64,000 nt of DNA from Castellaniella sp. MT123 (GCF_039614765.1 NZ_CP154879.1:1612001-1676000); one strand, 5' to 3'. Shown: positions 8,042-17,289, numbered from the stretch's first letter. The notes: generated by a model not told the origin, from the letters alone. Numbers and translations: made by a program.

Positions 8042-9202
8042 TTAGAACGAACGCGGCATACCAAGGACATGCTGGCCCACATAAGACAAAATCAGATTGG
8101 TGGAAATCGGTGCGACCTGATAAAGGCGCGTCTCGCGAAACTTGCGCTCTACGTCGTATTCGCAGGCAAAACCAAAGCCGCCGTGCGACTGCAGGCAGGC
8201 ATTCGCCGCTTCCCAGGACGCATCGGCTGCCAAAAGCTTGGCCATATTGGCCTGGGCACCGCAATCCTGGTGCGCGTCAAAGAGTGCGCACGCCTGATAG
8301 CGCATCAGGCTGGCAGCCTCTACGTTGACGTAAGCACGGGCGATGGGGAACTGCACCCCCTGGTTCTGCCCGATCGGGCGCCCGAAGACCATGCGCTCAC
8401 CCACGTATTTGCGGGCACGATCCACGAACCAGTAGCCATCGCCGATGCATTCGGCGGCAATCAGTGTGCGCTCGGCGTTGAGCCCGTCCAGAATGTACTT
8501 GAAGCCCTTGCCTTCCTCTCCGATCAGGTTTTCTTCGGGAATTTCCAGATTCTCGAAGAAGAGCTCGTTGGTCTCGTGATTGACCATGTTCAGGATAGGC
8601 CGCACGGTGAGACCATGGCCGATGGCGTGGTGCAAATCCACCATGAAGATCGACATGCCGTCGGATTTTCGTTTCACCTGATCCAGCGGTGTCGTACGCG
8701 CCAGCAAAACCATCAGATCGGAATGCTGTACCCGCGAAATCCAGACCTTCTGGCCGTTGACGACATAGCGCCCATCCTTGTGCACGGCTGTCGTCTTCAG
8801 GCGGGTAGTGTCAGTACCCGTGGTGGGTTCGGTCACGGCCATGGACTGCAAGCGCAACTCGCCATTGGCGATCTTGGGCAGCCACTGCTGCTTCTGCGCT
8901 TCGGAACCATGGCGCAAGACTGTGCCCATGTTGTACATCTGACCGTGGCATGCACCCGAGTTCCCCCCCGCATGGTTGATCTCTTCCATGATGACGGAGG
9001 CCTCGGTCAGGCCCAACCCCGAGCCGCCATATTCCTGTGGGATCAGCGCGGCCAGCCACCCTGCCTTTGTCAGTGCGTCGACAAACTCGGCCGGGTAGCC
9101 GCGCTGCTCGTCAATACGCCGGAAATAATCGTCACCGAATTGAGAACACAAATCGCGAATCGCATCGCGAATGTCCTGAAATTGCTCCTGCGCCTTGACC
9201 AT
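8042..9202 (-). CDS. Acyl-CoA dehydrogenase family protein with atypical C-terminal active-site loop
   Basis: FAD flavoprotein of 386 residues expected to oxidise a CoA ester at C2-C3 and pass electrons to ETF. The flavin-binding motif is MAVTEPTTGTDTTRLKTTA and the C-terminal helical domain is present (ANACLQSHGGFGFACEYDVE). Where most members have YEGTSEIQ with the catalytic Glu, this one reads RLYQVAPISTNLILSY, so that Glu is absent and the base must lie elsewhere, as in some isovaleryl-CoA-type enzymes, or the chemistry differs. The start at 9202 follows GGAGG. It is the first gene of the minus operon. Confidence 0.88.
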   Translation of the reverse strand: MVKAQEQFQDIRDAIRDLCSQFGDDYFRRIDEQRGYPAEFVDALTKAGWLAALIPQEYGGSGLGLTEASVIMEEINHAGGNSGACHGQMYNMGTVLRHGSEAQKQQWLPKIANGELRLQSMAVTEPTTGTDTTRLKTTAVHKDGRYVVNGQKVWISRVQHSDLMVLLARTTPLDQVKRKSDGMSIFMVDLHHAIGHGLTVRPILNMVNHETNELFFENLEIPEENLIGEEGKGFKYILDGLNAERTLIAAECIGDGYWFVDRARKYVGERMVFGRPIGQNQGVQFPIARAYVNVEAASLMRYQACALFDAHQDCGAQANMAKLLAADASWEAANACLQSHGGFGFACEYDVERKFRETRLYQVAPISTNLILSYVGQHVLGMPRSF

Positions 9203-9387
9203 TGATCCTCCATCCACGAAAGCCGGTGCAGACGTTCGTGTTGTGCACTCTTCTAGGAACTCGTCGGATACGTTCGCAAGGCTCGGCCATTCAGTGGCGT
9301 ACGCTCGGGCTCAGAATCCGATTCGACTGGACGTTAGCGTGAAGGAATCTACCAGGCCTGACAATTCGGTTTTGACGAACGGAGGCT

Positions 9388-10326
9388 TTACACAATCTTA
9401 AGATCAGAGCTGTCATTGTGGCTTGCCTGCGCCGCATCCCGCATCAGCAAGTCCACCAGTTCTTGCGAGAATGCAGGCAATTCAGTCGCTGCAGGGATGC
9501 AGATGTGCAGCTGGCGCAACGCCCATTCGTCGGTGAGGTAGGTGATTTTCAGGGGCAACACCTGCACGTAACGCAGCGCAGCAGTTTCAGGGATAACCCC
9601 TATGCCGACCTGAGCCGCGATCAGGCGGCAGGCGGTTTCAAAGTTGCTGACTTCCACCCGCACGCGCAAGAACCGGCCACTGTCTTCGGCCGCCGTGAGA
9701 AGAAAGGAGTGGATGGCGCTGGACTCGGCCAGACTGATGAAGTCGTAATCCAACGTACCGGCAAAACTGTGGGGGCCTTGCGCGCGAGCCAGGGGATGGT
9801 CCCGGTGGGTCACCAGGACCAGGTGGTCGCTGCGGTAGGGCGTGAACTTGACCCCGGCTCCGCCGCTGCCCTGGGCTGTGATGCCGATGTCTGCGGCGCC
9901 CTCGGCCACCGCCTTCACGACCTGATAGCTGAGCCGCTCGCGCAACTCGATATTGACAGCGGGGTGACTGACCAGATAACGCTCCAGCGCCGCCGGGACG
10001 AATTCATTCATGGCCGTCGTATTAGCATACAGCCGCACGCGGCCCTTGACCCCTTGCGCATATTCCTGGATGTCGCCACGCAGATGCTGCAACTGATGCA
10101 GGACAATGCGCGCATGCCGCACGAAGGCCTCGCCCGCAGGCGTGAGAGTAACGCCCTGGCTATTGCGGTACAGCAGCGGGACGCCTAGGTAGCCTTCCAG
10201 GTTCTTCACCCGATTGCTGGCCGCGGGCAACGACAGAAAAGTGTGTTCCGCCGCCTTGGTCAGGCTCATGGCGCTGGCGACATTCACCAGCAACTGCATG
10301 TCGGTCAAATCGAAGTGTGAAGCCAT
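9388..10326 (-). CDS. LysR-family transcriptional regulator
   Basis: DNA-binding regulator of about 312 residues. The N-terminal winged helix is visible in LLVNVASAMSLTKAAEHTFL then SLPAASNRVKNLEGYLGVPL, followed by the effector-binding domain starting near KGRVRLYA. It is transcribed away from the adjacent MmgE/PrpD gene and towards the acyl-CoA dehydrogenase/CoA-transferase operon, the typical arrangement for a local activator responding to a pathway intermediate. The start is taken as the ATG at 10326. Upstream in-frame starts exist and the ribosome-binding site is weak. Confidence 0.9.
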   Translation of the reverse strand: MASHFDLTDMQLLVNVASAMSLTKAAEHTFLSLPAASNRVKNLEGYLGVPLLYRNSQGVTLTPAGEAFVRHARIVLHQLQHLRGDIQEYAQGVKGRVRLYANTTAMNEFVPAALERYLVSHPAVNIELRERLSYQVVKAVAEGAADIGITAQGSGGAGVKFTPYRSDHLVLVTHRDHPLARAQGPHSFAGTLDYDFISLAESSAIHSFLLTAAEDSGRFLRVRVEVSNFETACRLIAAQVGIGVIPETAALRYVQVLPLKITYLTDEWALRQLHICIPAATELPAFSQELVDLLMRDAAQASHNDSSDLKIV

Positions 10327-10359
10327 GACGATGCGAGATCCTCTGTCCAGCTTAAGCGG

Positions 10360-10370
10360 TTCTTCAAGAA
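10360..10370. promoter_or_regulatory. Candidate LysR operator in the divergent LysR-MmgE/PrpD intergenic region
   Basis: The 110 bases between the two divergent genes contain the perfect palindrome TTCTTCAAGAA, flanked by CTTAAG at 10351. LysR proteins commonly bind a short inverted repeat in such a divergent region. The assignment is positional inference only, and no clear -35/-10 pair can be fixed. Confidence 0.35.
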
Positions 10371-10436
10371 ACAAAAATAGGCAAAGCAGACGCGAGAGTG
10401 CAAAGTCGCAAGCTAGAACCCCCTCAAGGAGCCAAG

Positions 10437-11795
10437 ATGCGACACTTCAGCGCGGAACTCGCCCGATTCGCGGCCGAGCTGCAATTCAACGACATCCCTG
10501 AACCCGTTCTGCGGCGTACCGAAGATCTGCTGCTGGACTGTCTGGCATCTATTCTAGCGGGTTCCAGCGGCCGCCCCGTACTGGCGCTTCTGGCCTATGC
10601 CCTGGCCATGGGCCCTCGAGAGGGCGCTTCGGAAAATATCGTCAGCCGCCACACGACCAGCCCGGTGTTTGCCGCCATGGTGAATGCCGCTGCGGCACAC
10701 ATGGTGGAACAGGACGACGTGCACAACGGTGCCGTCTTTCATCCGGCCGCCGTGACTTTTCCGCCCGCCCTGGCCATCGCGCAGGCTCTGGGCAAATCTG
10801 GCCGGGATCTGCTGACTGCTTCTGTCGCAGGCTACGAAGTCGGGATCCGCGTGGGCGAATTCCTGGGCCGCTCTCATTACGCGGTGTTCCACACCACCGG
10901 GACGGCCGGCGCGCTGGCCTCGGCTGCGGCGGTGGGCCGCCTGCTGGACCTGGACACCCAGCAGATGCTGCACGCCCTGGGTTCCGCGGGGACACAGGCG
11001 GCCGGCCTCTGGGAATTCCTGCGCGACGGGGCGGATTCCAAACAGCTGCATACAGCCAAAGCGGCTGGCAATGGGCTCATGGCGGCCTGGCTCGCCCGCG
11101 ACGGGTTCACGGGTGCCAGTCACATCCTGGAGGGCGCTCAAGGCATGGCAGCCGGCATGTCCAAGGGCGATGCGGATCCGACCCGGCTGGTGGACGGCCT
11201 AGGCAGCCGGTGGGCCGTGATGGAAACGTCCTTTAAATACTATGCGTCCTGCCGCCATACTCACCCGGCCGCCGACGCGTTGCTGCGGGTCGTGCAGCGC
11301 CATGAACTGCAAATCGACAACATTGCATCTGTCGTGGCGCACGTGCACCAGGGAGCCATTGACGTCCTGGGCCCTGTCGTGGATCCGACCACCGTTCACC
11401 AGTCCAAGTTCTCGATGGGTACCGTGCTGGGGCTCATTGCGAAGTATCAGCGCGCCGGTCTGCCGGAATTCGACCAGGCACTCGCCGATCCCGAAATCCG
11501 CGACTTCCGTCGTCGCGTCACGATGAAACTCGACCCCGAGGTCGACGCCGCCTACCCCAAACAGTGGATCGGCAAGGTCACGGTCACGACCCGACGCGGA
11601 CTCACACTGGAGGGGCGCGTGGATTTCCCCAAGGGGGATCCCGAGAACACACTCACACGCCCTGAAATCGAAGACAAGGTACGGCGCCTGGGGGCCTACC
11701 AGAACGCGGCCACACCCGCCGAAGTCGACCGCCTGACCCAACGGATCTGGACGCTTGCCGACACGGCCGTGATTGGAAATCTTCTGCAGCCCTAG
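10437..11795 (+). CDS. MmgE/PrpD family protein, copy 1
   Basis: Member of the family of 2-methylcitrate dehydratase (PrpD), cis-aconitate decarboxylase and related enzymes acting on small tricarboxylic or dicarboxylic acids. It has 452 residues, the family norm. Conserved segments are [18 protein letters not shown] near residue 85, HTTGTAGALASAAAVGRLL and the active-site region [20 protein letters not shown] precedes the ATG at 10437 by five bases. Copy 2 at 26062 is clearly paralogous: long stretches are identical, roughly 70% by eye. Pseudomonas rip clusters for itaconate also carry an MmgE/PrpD gene of unclear function. Exact reaction unknown. Confidence 0.9.
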   Translation: MRHFSAELARFAAELQFNDIPEPVLRRTEDLLLDCLASILAGSSGRPVLALLAYALAMGPREGASENIVSRHTTSPVFAAMVNAAAAHMVEQDDVHNGAVFHPAAVTFPPALAIAQALGKSGRDLLTASVAGYEVGIRVGEFLGRSHYAVFHTTGTAGALASAAAVGRLLDLDTQQMLHALGSAGTQAAGLWEFLRDGADSKQLHTAKAAGNGLMAAWLARDGFTGASHILEGAQGMAAGMSKGDADPTRLVDGLGSRWAVMETSFKYYASCRHTHPAADALLRVVQRHELQIDNIASVVAHVHQGAIDVLGPVVDPTTVHQSKFSMGTVLGLIAKYQRAGLPEFDQALADPEIRDFRRRVTMKLDPEVDAAYPKQWIGKVTVTTRRGLTLEGRVDFPKGDPENTLTRPEIEDKVRRLGAYQNAATPAEVDRLTQRIWTLADTAVIGNLLQP

Positions 11796-11872
11796 GGCTC
11801 ACGGATCGCATGGGGAGGACGGGCCGTCGAACCGGCCTCCCGTGCGGGCTCAACCAGGTTCAGTGCGGCGCA

Positions 11873-12703
11873 TCAACCTTCAAAACCGATCTCGGCCCAA
11901 TGAGCCAGAGTGCCATCCTGGCCCGCCCACAACTGAGCGACCTGCGGGGCATCAGAGCGGCCCGCCACCTGAAACGTCCTGGGCGCGATGAGCGGACGCA
12001 TGCCGCGATACGATAGCGTCGTCACCCGCTGGCCAGGATGCGTACGCGTAAACGCCCGCATCATCAGGGTGGCGATCAACGGCCCATGCACGACCAGCCC
12101 GGGATACCCTTCGACCTCGCGCACATACGGCGCATCATAGTGAATTCGATGGCCATTAAAAGTCACGGCGGAATACCGAAACAGACGGACAGGGCTGGGC
12201 TCTATCGACTCGGACCATTGGGCTTGCGGCACAGGCCGGGTGCCCTCCAGCCTGGGTGGTGACGGCTCACGATAGACGATGTCCTGTTCTTCCGATATGC
12301 ACAGGGTGCCGCCCTGCAGGTACTCATGCGCCACCGTGACGAATAGCAGCTTGCCCGTGCGGCCCTCTTTCTCAACCACCCCACGAACCTCGGATCGGCG
12401 CTCGGCGGGCGCCCCGACACGCAACGGCTGCAGGAACTTGATGCGCCCCCCGGCCCACATGCGGTTGCGATGATCGGCCAGGGGCAGAAACCCGCCCCGG
12501 TGGGGGTGGCCATCCTCGCCCAACAGCTCATACGGCTGCGGCCGGACGAAAAAGGCCCAGTGCCACAGCAGCGGCAACGCATCGCCGACCACCGGGGCCG
12601 TGTCGTCCACACTCAGTGCCACCTGTTCGGCATGGCCCACGTCCAGGTTGTCGGGGCAACGCTCGGTGTGCCCCACCCAGTCTGTCGGATTGGAATTCGT
12701 CAT
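11873..12703 (-). CDS. MaoC/HTD2-type acyl-CoA hydratase, copy 2
   Basis: Second double hot-dog hydratase of the mesaconyl-C4-CoA/itaconyl-CoA hydratase type, 276 residues, the same length as copy 1 at 848-1678 and clearly paralogous. Shared segments are LPLLWHWAFF, GGFLPL, the hydratase motif FNGHRIHYDAPYV and GYPGLVVHGPLIAT. The true start is the ATG at 12703, with AGGAGC just upstream. The longer open frame upstream overlaps the preceding CoA-transferase gene and is not coding. It is the last gene of the operon that begins with the OB-fold protein and converges on MmgE/PrpD copy 1. Confidence 0.88.
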   Translation of the reverse strand: MTNSNPTDWVGHTERCPDNLDVGHAEQVALSVDDTAPVVGDALPLLWHWAFFVRPQPYELLGEDGHPHRGGFLPLADHRNRMWAGGRIKFLQPLRVGAPAERRSEVRGVVEKEGRTGKLLFVTVAHEYLQGGTLCISEEQDIVYREPSPPRLEGTRPVPQAQWSESIEPSPVRLFRYSAVTFNGHRIHYDAPYVREVEGYPGLVVHGPLIATLMMRAFTRTHPGQRVTTLSYRGMRPLIAPRTFQVAGRSDAPQVAQLWAGQDGTLAHWAEIGFEG

Positions 12704-12720
12704 TTTGCGCTCCTGTGCGA

Positions 12721-13947
12721 TCAAGACGTCTTGCCCGGCCCGATCGCTGCCTCGCTCGCGTGCAACCCGAATTCGGCCAGGATTTCTTGCGTGTGCTGGC
12801 CCAGCAAAGGCGGCGCAGCCCGATACTGTATGGGTGTCTCGGAAAAACACATGGGGCTGGCTGTCGTGGGTGTCTGCCCCGCCAGCGGATGGGGCAAGGT
12901 GCGCCAGATCTGACGATGCTTCACCTGCTCGTTGTCAAACACCTGACTGAGGTCATTGATGGGGCCACATGGCACACCGACCTTCTGCAGCGCGGCCACC
13001 CACTCGGTACGCGGCCGCGTGTGTATGCTGGCCTCAAGCTCGGCAATGAGGGCCACGCGGTTCTTGAGCCGCTGGCCGTTGTGGATGTAATCCGGATGCG
13101 TTCCCAGATCCGGGCGCCCGATGACGCCGCACAGGGCGCGATACTGGCCATCCGTGCCGGTAGCAACGATGAACTCGCCGTCACTGGCCTCGAAGACCTG
13201 ATACGGCACGACATTCTGGTGCGCATTGCCTGCCCGGCGCGGCGCCACGCCCGAAGTCATGTAGTTCAGGGTCTGGTTGGCAAGCATGGCCACGTGGCAA
13301 TCCAGCAGGGCCAGGTCAATCTGCTGGCCCTTGCCGCTGCGATTGCGCTCGTGCAGGGCCCCCAGGATGGCGACCGTCGCGTACATGCCAGTGATGATGT
13401 CCGTCACGGCGACGCCCGCCTTCTGCGGGCCGCCGCCCGGGCGGTCATCGCGCTCGCCAGTGATGCTCATGAGCCCGCCCATGCCCTGGATCACGAAATC
13501 GTAGCCAGGTAACGGCGCCATGGGCCCAGTCTGCCCAAACCCGGTGATGGAGCAGTAAATGAGGGCCGGATTGAGCGCCTTCAGGGTGTCATAATCCAGG
13601 CCGTATTTCTTCAGGCTGCCCACCTTGAAGTTCTCGACCACCACATCGCACTGAGCCGCCATCTGTCGCACCAGCTCGGCGCCCTCGGGGTTGCCGATGT
13701 CGATTGTGATGGAGCGCTTGTTGCGGTTGGCGCTCAGATAATAGGCAGCCTCGCTAGTGTCCCGGCCTTCGGCGTCCTTCAGATAGGGCGGGCCCCACTT
13801 CCGCGTATCGTCACCGCCCGCCGGGCGCTCGACCTTGATCACGTCGGCCCCCAGGTCGGCCAGATTCTGTGTGCACCAAGGGCCAGCCAGCACTCTGGAC
13901 AGATCCAGCACTTTGATCCCCGCAAGGGGCGCAATTCTTTCAGTCAT
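12721..13947 (-). CDS. Class III (CaiB/BaiF) CoA-transferase, succinyl-CoA:dicarboxylate type
   Basis: CoA-transferase of 408 residues that would activate an acid with a donor such as succinyl-CoA. It has CoA-contact sequence DLGADVIKVERPAGGDDTR, the segment GLMSITGERDDRPGGGPQKA, and the predicted nucleophile Asp183 in VTDIITGMYA. This central region looks closest to dicarboxylate CoA-transferases (succinyl-CoA:glutarate or mesaconate/itaconate type), a judgement made by eye. It is distinct from the other class III enzyme at 6851-8029. The start at 13947 has GGAG six bases upstream and overlaps the end of the ligase gene by eight bases. Confidence 0.9.
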   Translation of the reverse strand: MTERIAPLAGIKVLDLSRVLAGPWCTQNLADLGADVIKVERPAGGDDTRKWGPPYLKDAEGRDTSEAAYYLSANRNKRSITIDIGNPEGAELVRQMAAQCDVVVENFKVGSLKKYGLDYDTLKALNPALIYCSITGFGQTGPMAPLPGYDFVIQGMGGLMSITGERDDRPGGGPQKAGVAVTDIITGMYATVAILGALHERNRSGKGQQIDLALLDCHVAMLANQTLNYMTSGVAPRRAGNAHQNVVPYQVFEASDGEFIVATGTDGQYRALCGVIGRPDLGTHPDYIHNGQRLKNRVALIAELEASIHTRPRTEWVAALQKVGVPCGPINDLSQVFDNEQVKHRQIWRTLPHPLAGQTPTTASPMCFSETPIQYRAAPPLLGQHTQEILAEFGLHASEAAIGPGKTS

Positions 13948-15472
13948 TTCCTGCTCCTGCAGCCGCAAGCTCACGCAACGGCTGCTTCTTGATTTTTCCG
14001 CTGACGGTGGTCGGGATCACGTCAATCGGCACCAGGCGCGCCGGTACCTTATAGGGCGCGAGCTGTGTCCGCACGTGCGCCCGCAGCGCGTCTAGGTCCA
14101 CGGTACCCGCCTGCAGCGGCTCAAAAAAGGCGATCACCTCTTCATTGCCGTCCGCCGTGTCGCGCCCCACGACCGCCGAAAGCTTGATTCCCGGGAAAGT
14201 ATTGATGACGGCCTCGACTTCAAGCGGATACACATTGAAGCCCGACCGGATGATCATGTCTTTGGTGCGCCCCGTGATGAAGAGGGCGCCATCGGCACTC
14301 AGCCGCCCCAGATCACCCGTGCATAGCCACCCCCCCGGCAACAGCGCCTCGCGGGTGCGTTCAGGGTCTTTGTAATAACCCAGCATCACCCCAGGGCCCC
14401 GCACGTAGATGGCCCCTGACTCGCCCACTGGCACGGCGGGGGTGCCCGGAACCCCCAGGCGCAGCTCGACTCCCTCTAGCGGATACCCGGCACTGCAATC
14501 GCTGCGCGGCCTGTCCATGGGGGTGACGTAGAGCGACCCGGCATACTCTGTAATGCCATATCCATGGTGCATGGGCAGGTCAAAGTAATGCTCGACCTGC
14601 TGCTTGAGTGTCGGGTCCAGAGCCGAGCCGCCCGCATAGACATACCGCAGGCGCGGCGCCTTCACAGGCGCTGGGAAAGCAGCCAGAAGGCGACTGTACA
14701 TAGTCGGCACCCCCTGCAGAATGCTCAGTCCGGGCGACTGAAGGGACTTGAGCAGATCCGCGGGATCGAAGCGTCGCCGCACGACCAGGCTGGCACCCGC
14801 CTGCACGGTGGCCATGAGCACGGTGGCGATGCCGAAGATGTGTGACAGCGGCAGGGCCGCATAGCTGACGTCAGCCGCCGTCAGGCCACGCGAAGCCGAC
14901 GACATGCGCGCAAAATGCGCCAGCCCCTGATGGGGCACCATGACAGCCTTGGGCGCCCCGGTCGTCCCTGATGTGTAGATGAGGGTGGCCACCGCACCGG
15001 CCAACGGGCCGGTCTCGGCTTCTGGCTCGTCGGAGGCCGACGACCAGAGATTCCCCGCCCCCCAGACCGACGCATCCGCCGGACGCGCGGCGTACTGCGC
15101 CGCATGCTCGGCCGCCGTCGCCGACGTGCGGCTGAAGTACAGCGTCAGCACCGGCTGTGCATGCGCACGAACAGCCTCGATCTCGCGGTGGCTCAGGCGC
15201 GCATTCAGGCCAACTGCCCAGGCACCCAGCACACTGCAGGCAAATAGCACCTGGACCATCTCGGGGCAATTTTCGCCCACGATCATCACCCGATCGCCGA
15301 GCCTCGCCCCCTGCGCGGCCAGCCAGTCACTGGCCAGCTGCGCCCGCTGCCACATGTCGGCGTACGTCACGGTGCCGCCCTCTTCGAGATGCAGCAAGAT
15401 GGCCCCGGGCCGATCCAATGCCTGGCGTCGCAGCAAGTGATGAATGCGCTCGGACTGATTCACTTCACCCAC
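13940..15472 (-). CDS. AMP-forming acyl-CoA ligase
   Basis: ATP-dependent acid:CoA ligase of 510 residues. The ATP/AMP-binding motif is TLIYTSGTTGAPKAVM. Further motifs are GYGITEYAGS, GGWLCTGDLGRL, and the C-terminal lysine loop GKIKKQPLREL. I chose the GTG at 15472 because AAGGAG lies five bases upstream and the preceding 89 codons of the open frame do not resemble the family. With a class III CoA-transferase in the same operon, there are two alternative activation routes, perhaps for two related acids or for entry and a later intermediate. The substrate cannot be read from the sequence. Confidence 0.9.
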   Translation of the reverse strand: MGEVNQSERIHHLLRRQALDRPGAILLHLEEGGTVTYADMWQRAQLASDWLAAQGARLGDRVMIVGENCPEMVQVLFACSVLGAWAVGLNARLSHREIEAVRAHAQPVLTLYFSRTSATAAEHAAQYAARPADASVWGAGNLWSSASDEPEAETGPLAGAVATLIYTSGTTGAPKAVMVPHQGLAHFARMSSASRGLTAADVSYAALPLSHIFGIATVLMATVQAGASLVVRRRFDPADLLKSLQSPGLSILQGVPTMYSRLLAAFPAPVKAPRLRYVYAGGSALDPTLKQQVEHYFDLPMHHGYGITEYAGSLYVTPMDRPRSDCSAGYPLEGVELRLGVPGTPAVPVGESGAIYVRGPGVMLGYYKDPERTREALLPGGWLCTGDLGRLSADGALFITGRTKDMIIRSGFNVYPLEVEAVINTFPGIKLSAVVGRDTADGNEEVIAFFEPLQAGTVDLDALRAHVRTQLAPYKVPARLVPIDVIPTTVSGKIKKQPLRELAAAGAGND

Positions 15473-15564
15473 GATGTCTCCTTTTGATCCCAAGCCGGCC
15501 GCGCGCCTCAGCAAACCCGACAACCCTCGCGAGCCGACCGGCGGCCTTTGGCGCGCTGATCCGG

Positions 15565-16737
15565 CTACAAGGTGTCTTCTGTCCCCAGGATAGCCGTCGA
15601 TTGGCTGGACAAGGTGCCGCCGTTGCCGTTGACCAGCGCCAGCTGGGCCCCCTGCACCTGCCGCTCGCCACACTGCCCGCGCAACTGCCGGACAGCCTCG
15701 ATTGTGATGAAGATGCCATACATGCCCGGATGCAGACATGAGAGGCCGCCACCATTGGTGTTCACCGGAAAATGCCCGCCCGGCGCAATACCGCCGCCAC
15801 TGACGAAGTCTCCCCCCTCACCCTTCTTGCAAAACCCCAGGTCTTCAAGAAACAACAGCGTATTGATGCTGAATGCGTCATAGAGCTCGGCCACGTCGAT
15901 ATCGGACGGCTTGACCCCTGCCATCTCGAAGGCGATGCGCCCGGACTGCTGGGCTGCCGTTACGGTCAGATCAGCCATGGAAGAAATCTGCCGGTTCCAG
16001 CAGGCCGTCGAGTTCCCCAACACATAGACCGGCTTTTGCCTGAGCGAGCGGGCCCGGTCAGCCCGTACCAGGACATAAGCGCCAGCGCCGTCGTTTACCA
16101 GGCAGCAATCGCGGATAGTGAGCGGATCGGACACCATTCGCGCGGACAATACCTCGTCGAGGGTGAGCGGGTCGCGCATCAGAGCCTCGGGGTTAAGCTG
16201 CGCCCAGCGGCGCGCGGCCACCGCAACTTCGGCCAACTGCTCGCGCGTGGTGCCGTACTGGTGCATATGGCGGGCGGCCGCCAGCGCATAAGAGCTGAGC
16301 GGATTCAAAGGGTTGTACGGTGTCTCGTAAGGCTGCGGGTCCAGCCAGCGGCGCACACGGCCCACTTCGGCCCGGCTCAGGCTGGACGTGCGCTGCGTGC
16401 TTCCATAACACACCAGCACCGCATTGCATTGGCCTGATTCCAGCGCCTGAATGGCGGGCATGAGATGCGCCACAAAGCTGGAGCCGCCCAGCATGGTGCT
16501 TTCAATAAAGGTAGGCCGGATGCCCAGATGTTCGATCACCGGCATCACCCACATGGTGGCCGCAACGCTAGCCGTGCAGATCCCGTCGATGTCCTGCATC
16601 GTAAGACCGGCATCGGTCACTGCGCGATGTGAAGCCTGGGCCAGGATTTCGAGTTCTGAGTAGCCCGTGGCGAAGCCCAGACCCGCGTGCCCGACGCCCA
16701 CAATCGCTGTGGCGCCTCTCAATCGCTTGTCGATCAT
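15565..16737 (-). CDS. Thiolase-fold (SCP-x/Ltp-like) protein lacking both thiolase cysteines
   Basis: Thiolase-superfamily subunit of 390 residues. It starts with an ATG overlapping the OB-fold gene stop by four bases (ATGA). The site of the thiolase nucleophilic Cys, near residues 82-87, reads TMLGGSSFVAHL. The second catalytic Cys region near the C-terminus reads VNGNGGTLSSQST. Both cysteines are therefore absent, while SCLHPGMYG keeps the His region. This is the pattern of Ltp-type enzymes that work with a DUF35 partner and catalyse retro-aldol cleavage in steroid side-chain breakdown, so C-C cleavage by an aldolase mechanism is a reasonable prediction. A BbsAB-like thiolase role is the alternative. 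Confidence 0.85.
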   Translation of the reverse strand: MIDKRLRGATAIVGVGHAGLGFATGYSELEILAQASHRAVTDAGLTMQDIDGICTASVAATMWVMPVIEHLGIRPTFIESTMLGGSSFVAHLMPAIQALESGQCNAVLVCYGSTQRTSSLSRAEVGRVRRWLDPQPYETPYNPLNPLSSYALAAARHMHQYGTTREQLAEVAVAARRWAQLNPEALMRDPLTLDEVLSARMVSDPLTIRDCCLVNDGAGAYVLVRADRARSLRQKPVYVLGNSTACWNRQISSMADLTVTAAQQSGRIAFEMAGVKPSDIDVAELYDAFSINTLLFLEDLGFCKKGEGGDFVSGGGIAPGGHFPVNTNGGGLSCLHPGMYGIFITIEAVRQLRGQCGERQVQGAQLALVNGNGGTLSSQSTAILGTEDTL

Positions 16738-17150
16738 GACCGGCCCCCCGAAAGATTGAACACCACAAGTTTGCTGCCATCTGCATCCACCACCCGGGCC
16801 TTGACGGCCATGCCGATCTTCACATCGGCGGGGGCCAGCCCCTCGACGCGACTCATCATGCGCACCCCTTCTTTCAGGTCGATGAGCGCGACGTTGTAGT
16901 CCCCGCCCTGCTCTGCCTTGCGATGCACGACCGTCGTGGAATACACCACCCCTTCGCCCGAAGGGGAAAACCAGTCGAGACGGTCGCTGCCGCAGTGCGG
17001 GCAGATCATGCGCGGAAAAAATACGTTCCGCGAGCAGGCCGCGCAACGCTGGATCAGGAAATGCCCCTGGTCCAGCTGCGTCCTGTAATACAGGTCAGCG
17101 CCAACTTGCGAGGGCAACGGGTTGGCGGGAAGTTCAATTTTGTCAGACAT
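16734..17150 (-). CDS. DUF35 zinc-ribbon/OB-fold protein, partner of the thiolase-like subunit
   Basis: Small protein of 138 residues with an N-terminal rubredoxin-like zinc ribbon (CAAC and, 11 residues on, CPHC) and a C-terminal OB-fold (GVVYSTTVVHRKAEQGGDYN). Such DUF35 proteins bind CoA esters and form heteromers with thiolase-fold subunits (ChsH2-Ltp2, BbsA-BbsB). The ATG at 17150 has GAGGAGA just upstream. The longer frame runs into the promoter region and is not needed. It is the first gene of the minus operon. The four-base overlap with the next gene fits equimolar synthesis of a complex. Confidence 0.9.
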   Translation of the reverse strand: MSDKIELPANPLPSQVGADLYYRTQLDQGHFLIQRCAACSRNVFFPRMICPHCGSDRLDWFSPSGEGVVYSTTVVHRKAEQGGDYNVALIDLKEGVRMMSRVEGLAPADVKIGMAVKARVVDADGSKLVVFNLSGGRS

Positions 17151-17201
17151 GGGTCTCCTCGGTGAGCCTGGTCGGCTTGATGCGGGCGCCTTCAGCTTTA
17201 C

Positions 17202-17215
17202 GAACAGAAGTGTTC
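17202..17215. promoter_or_regulatory. Inverted repeat in the divergent OB-fold/enoyl-CoA hydratase promoter region
   Basis: The 139-base divergent region contains GAACA-GAAG-TGTTC, a perfect repeat with five-base arms and a four-base spacer. It sits between the two opposing operons and could be an operator controlling both. No regulator gene lies next to it, so the binding protein is unknown. Confidence 0.3.
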
Positions 17216-17289
17216 TGCAAATCAAGACCTCTGTGAATTCCATTTTGCTTAAATGACTGTTTCAGCCTTGCAAACCACGGAGCCTCTGC

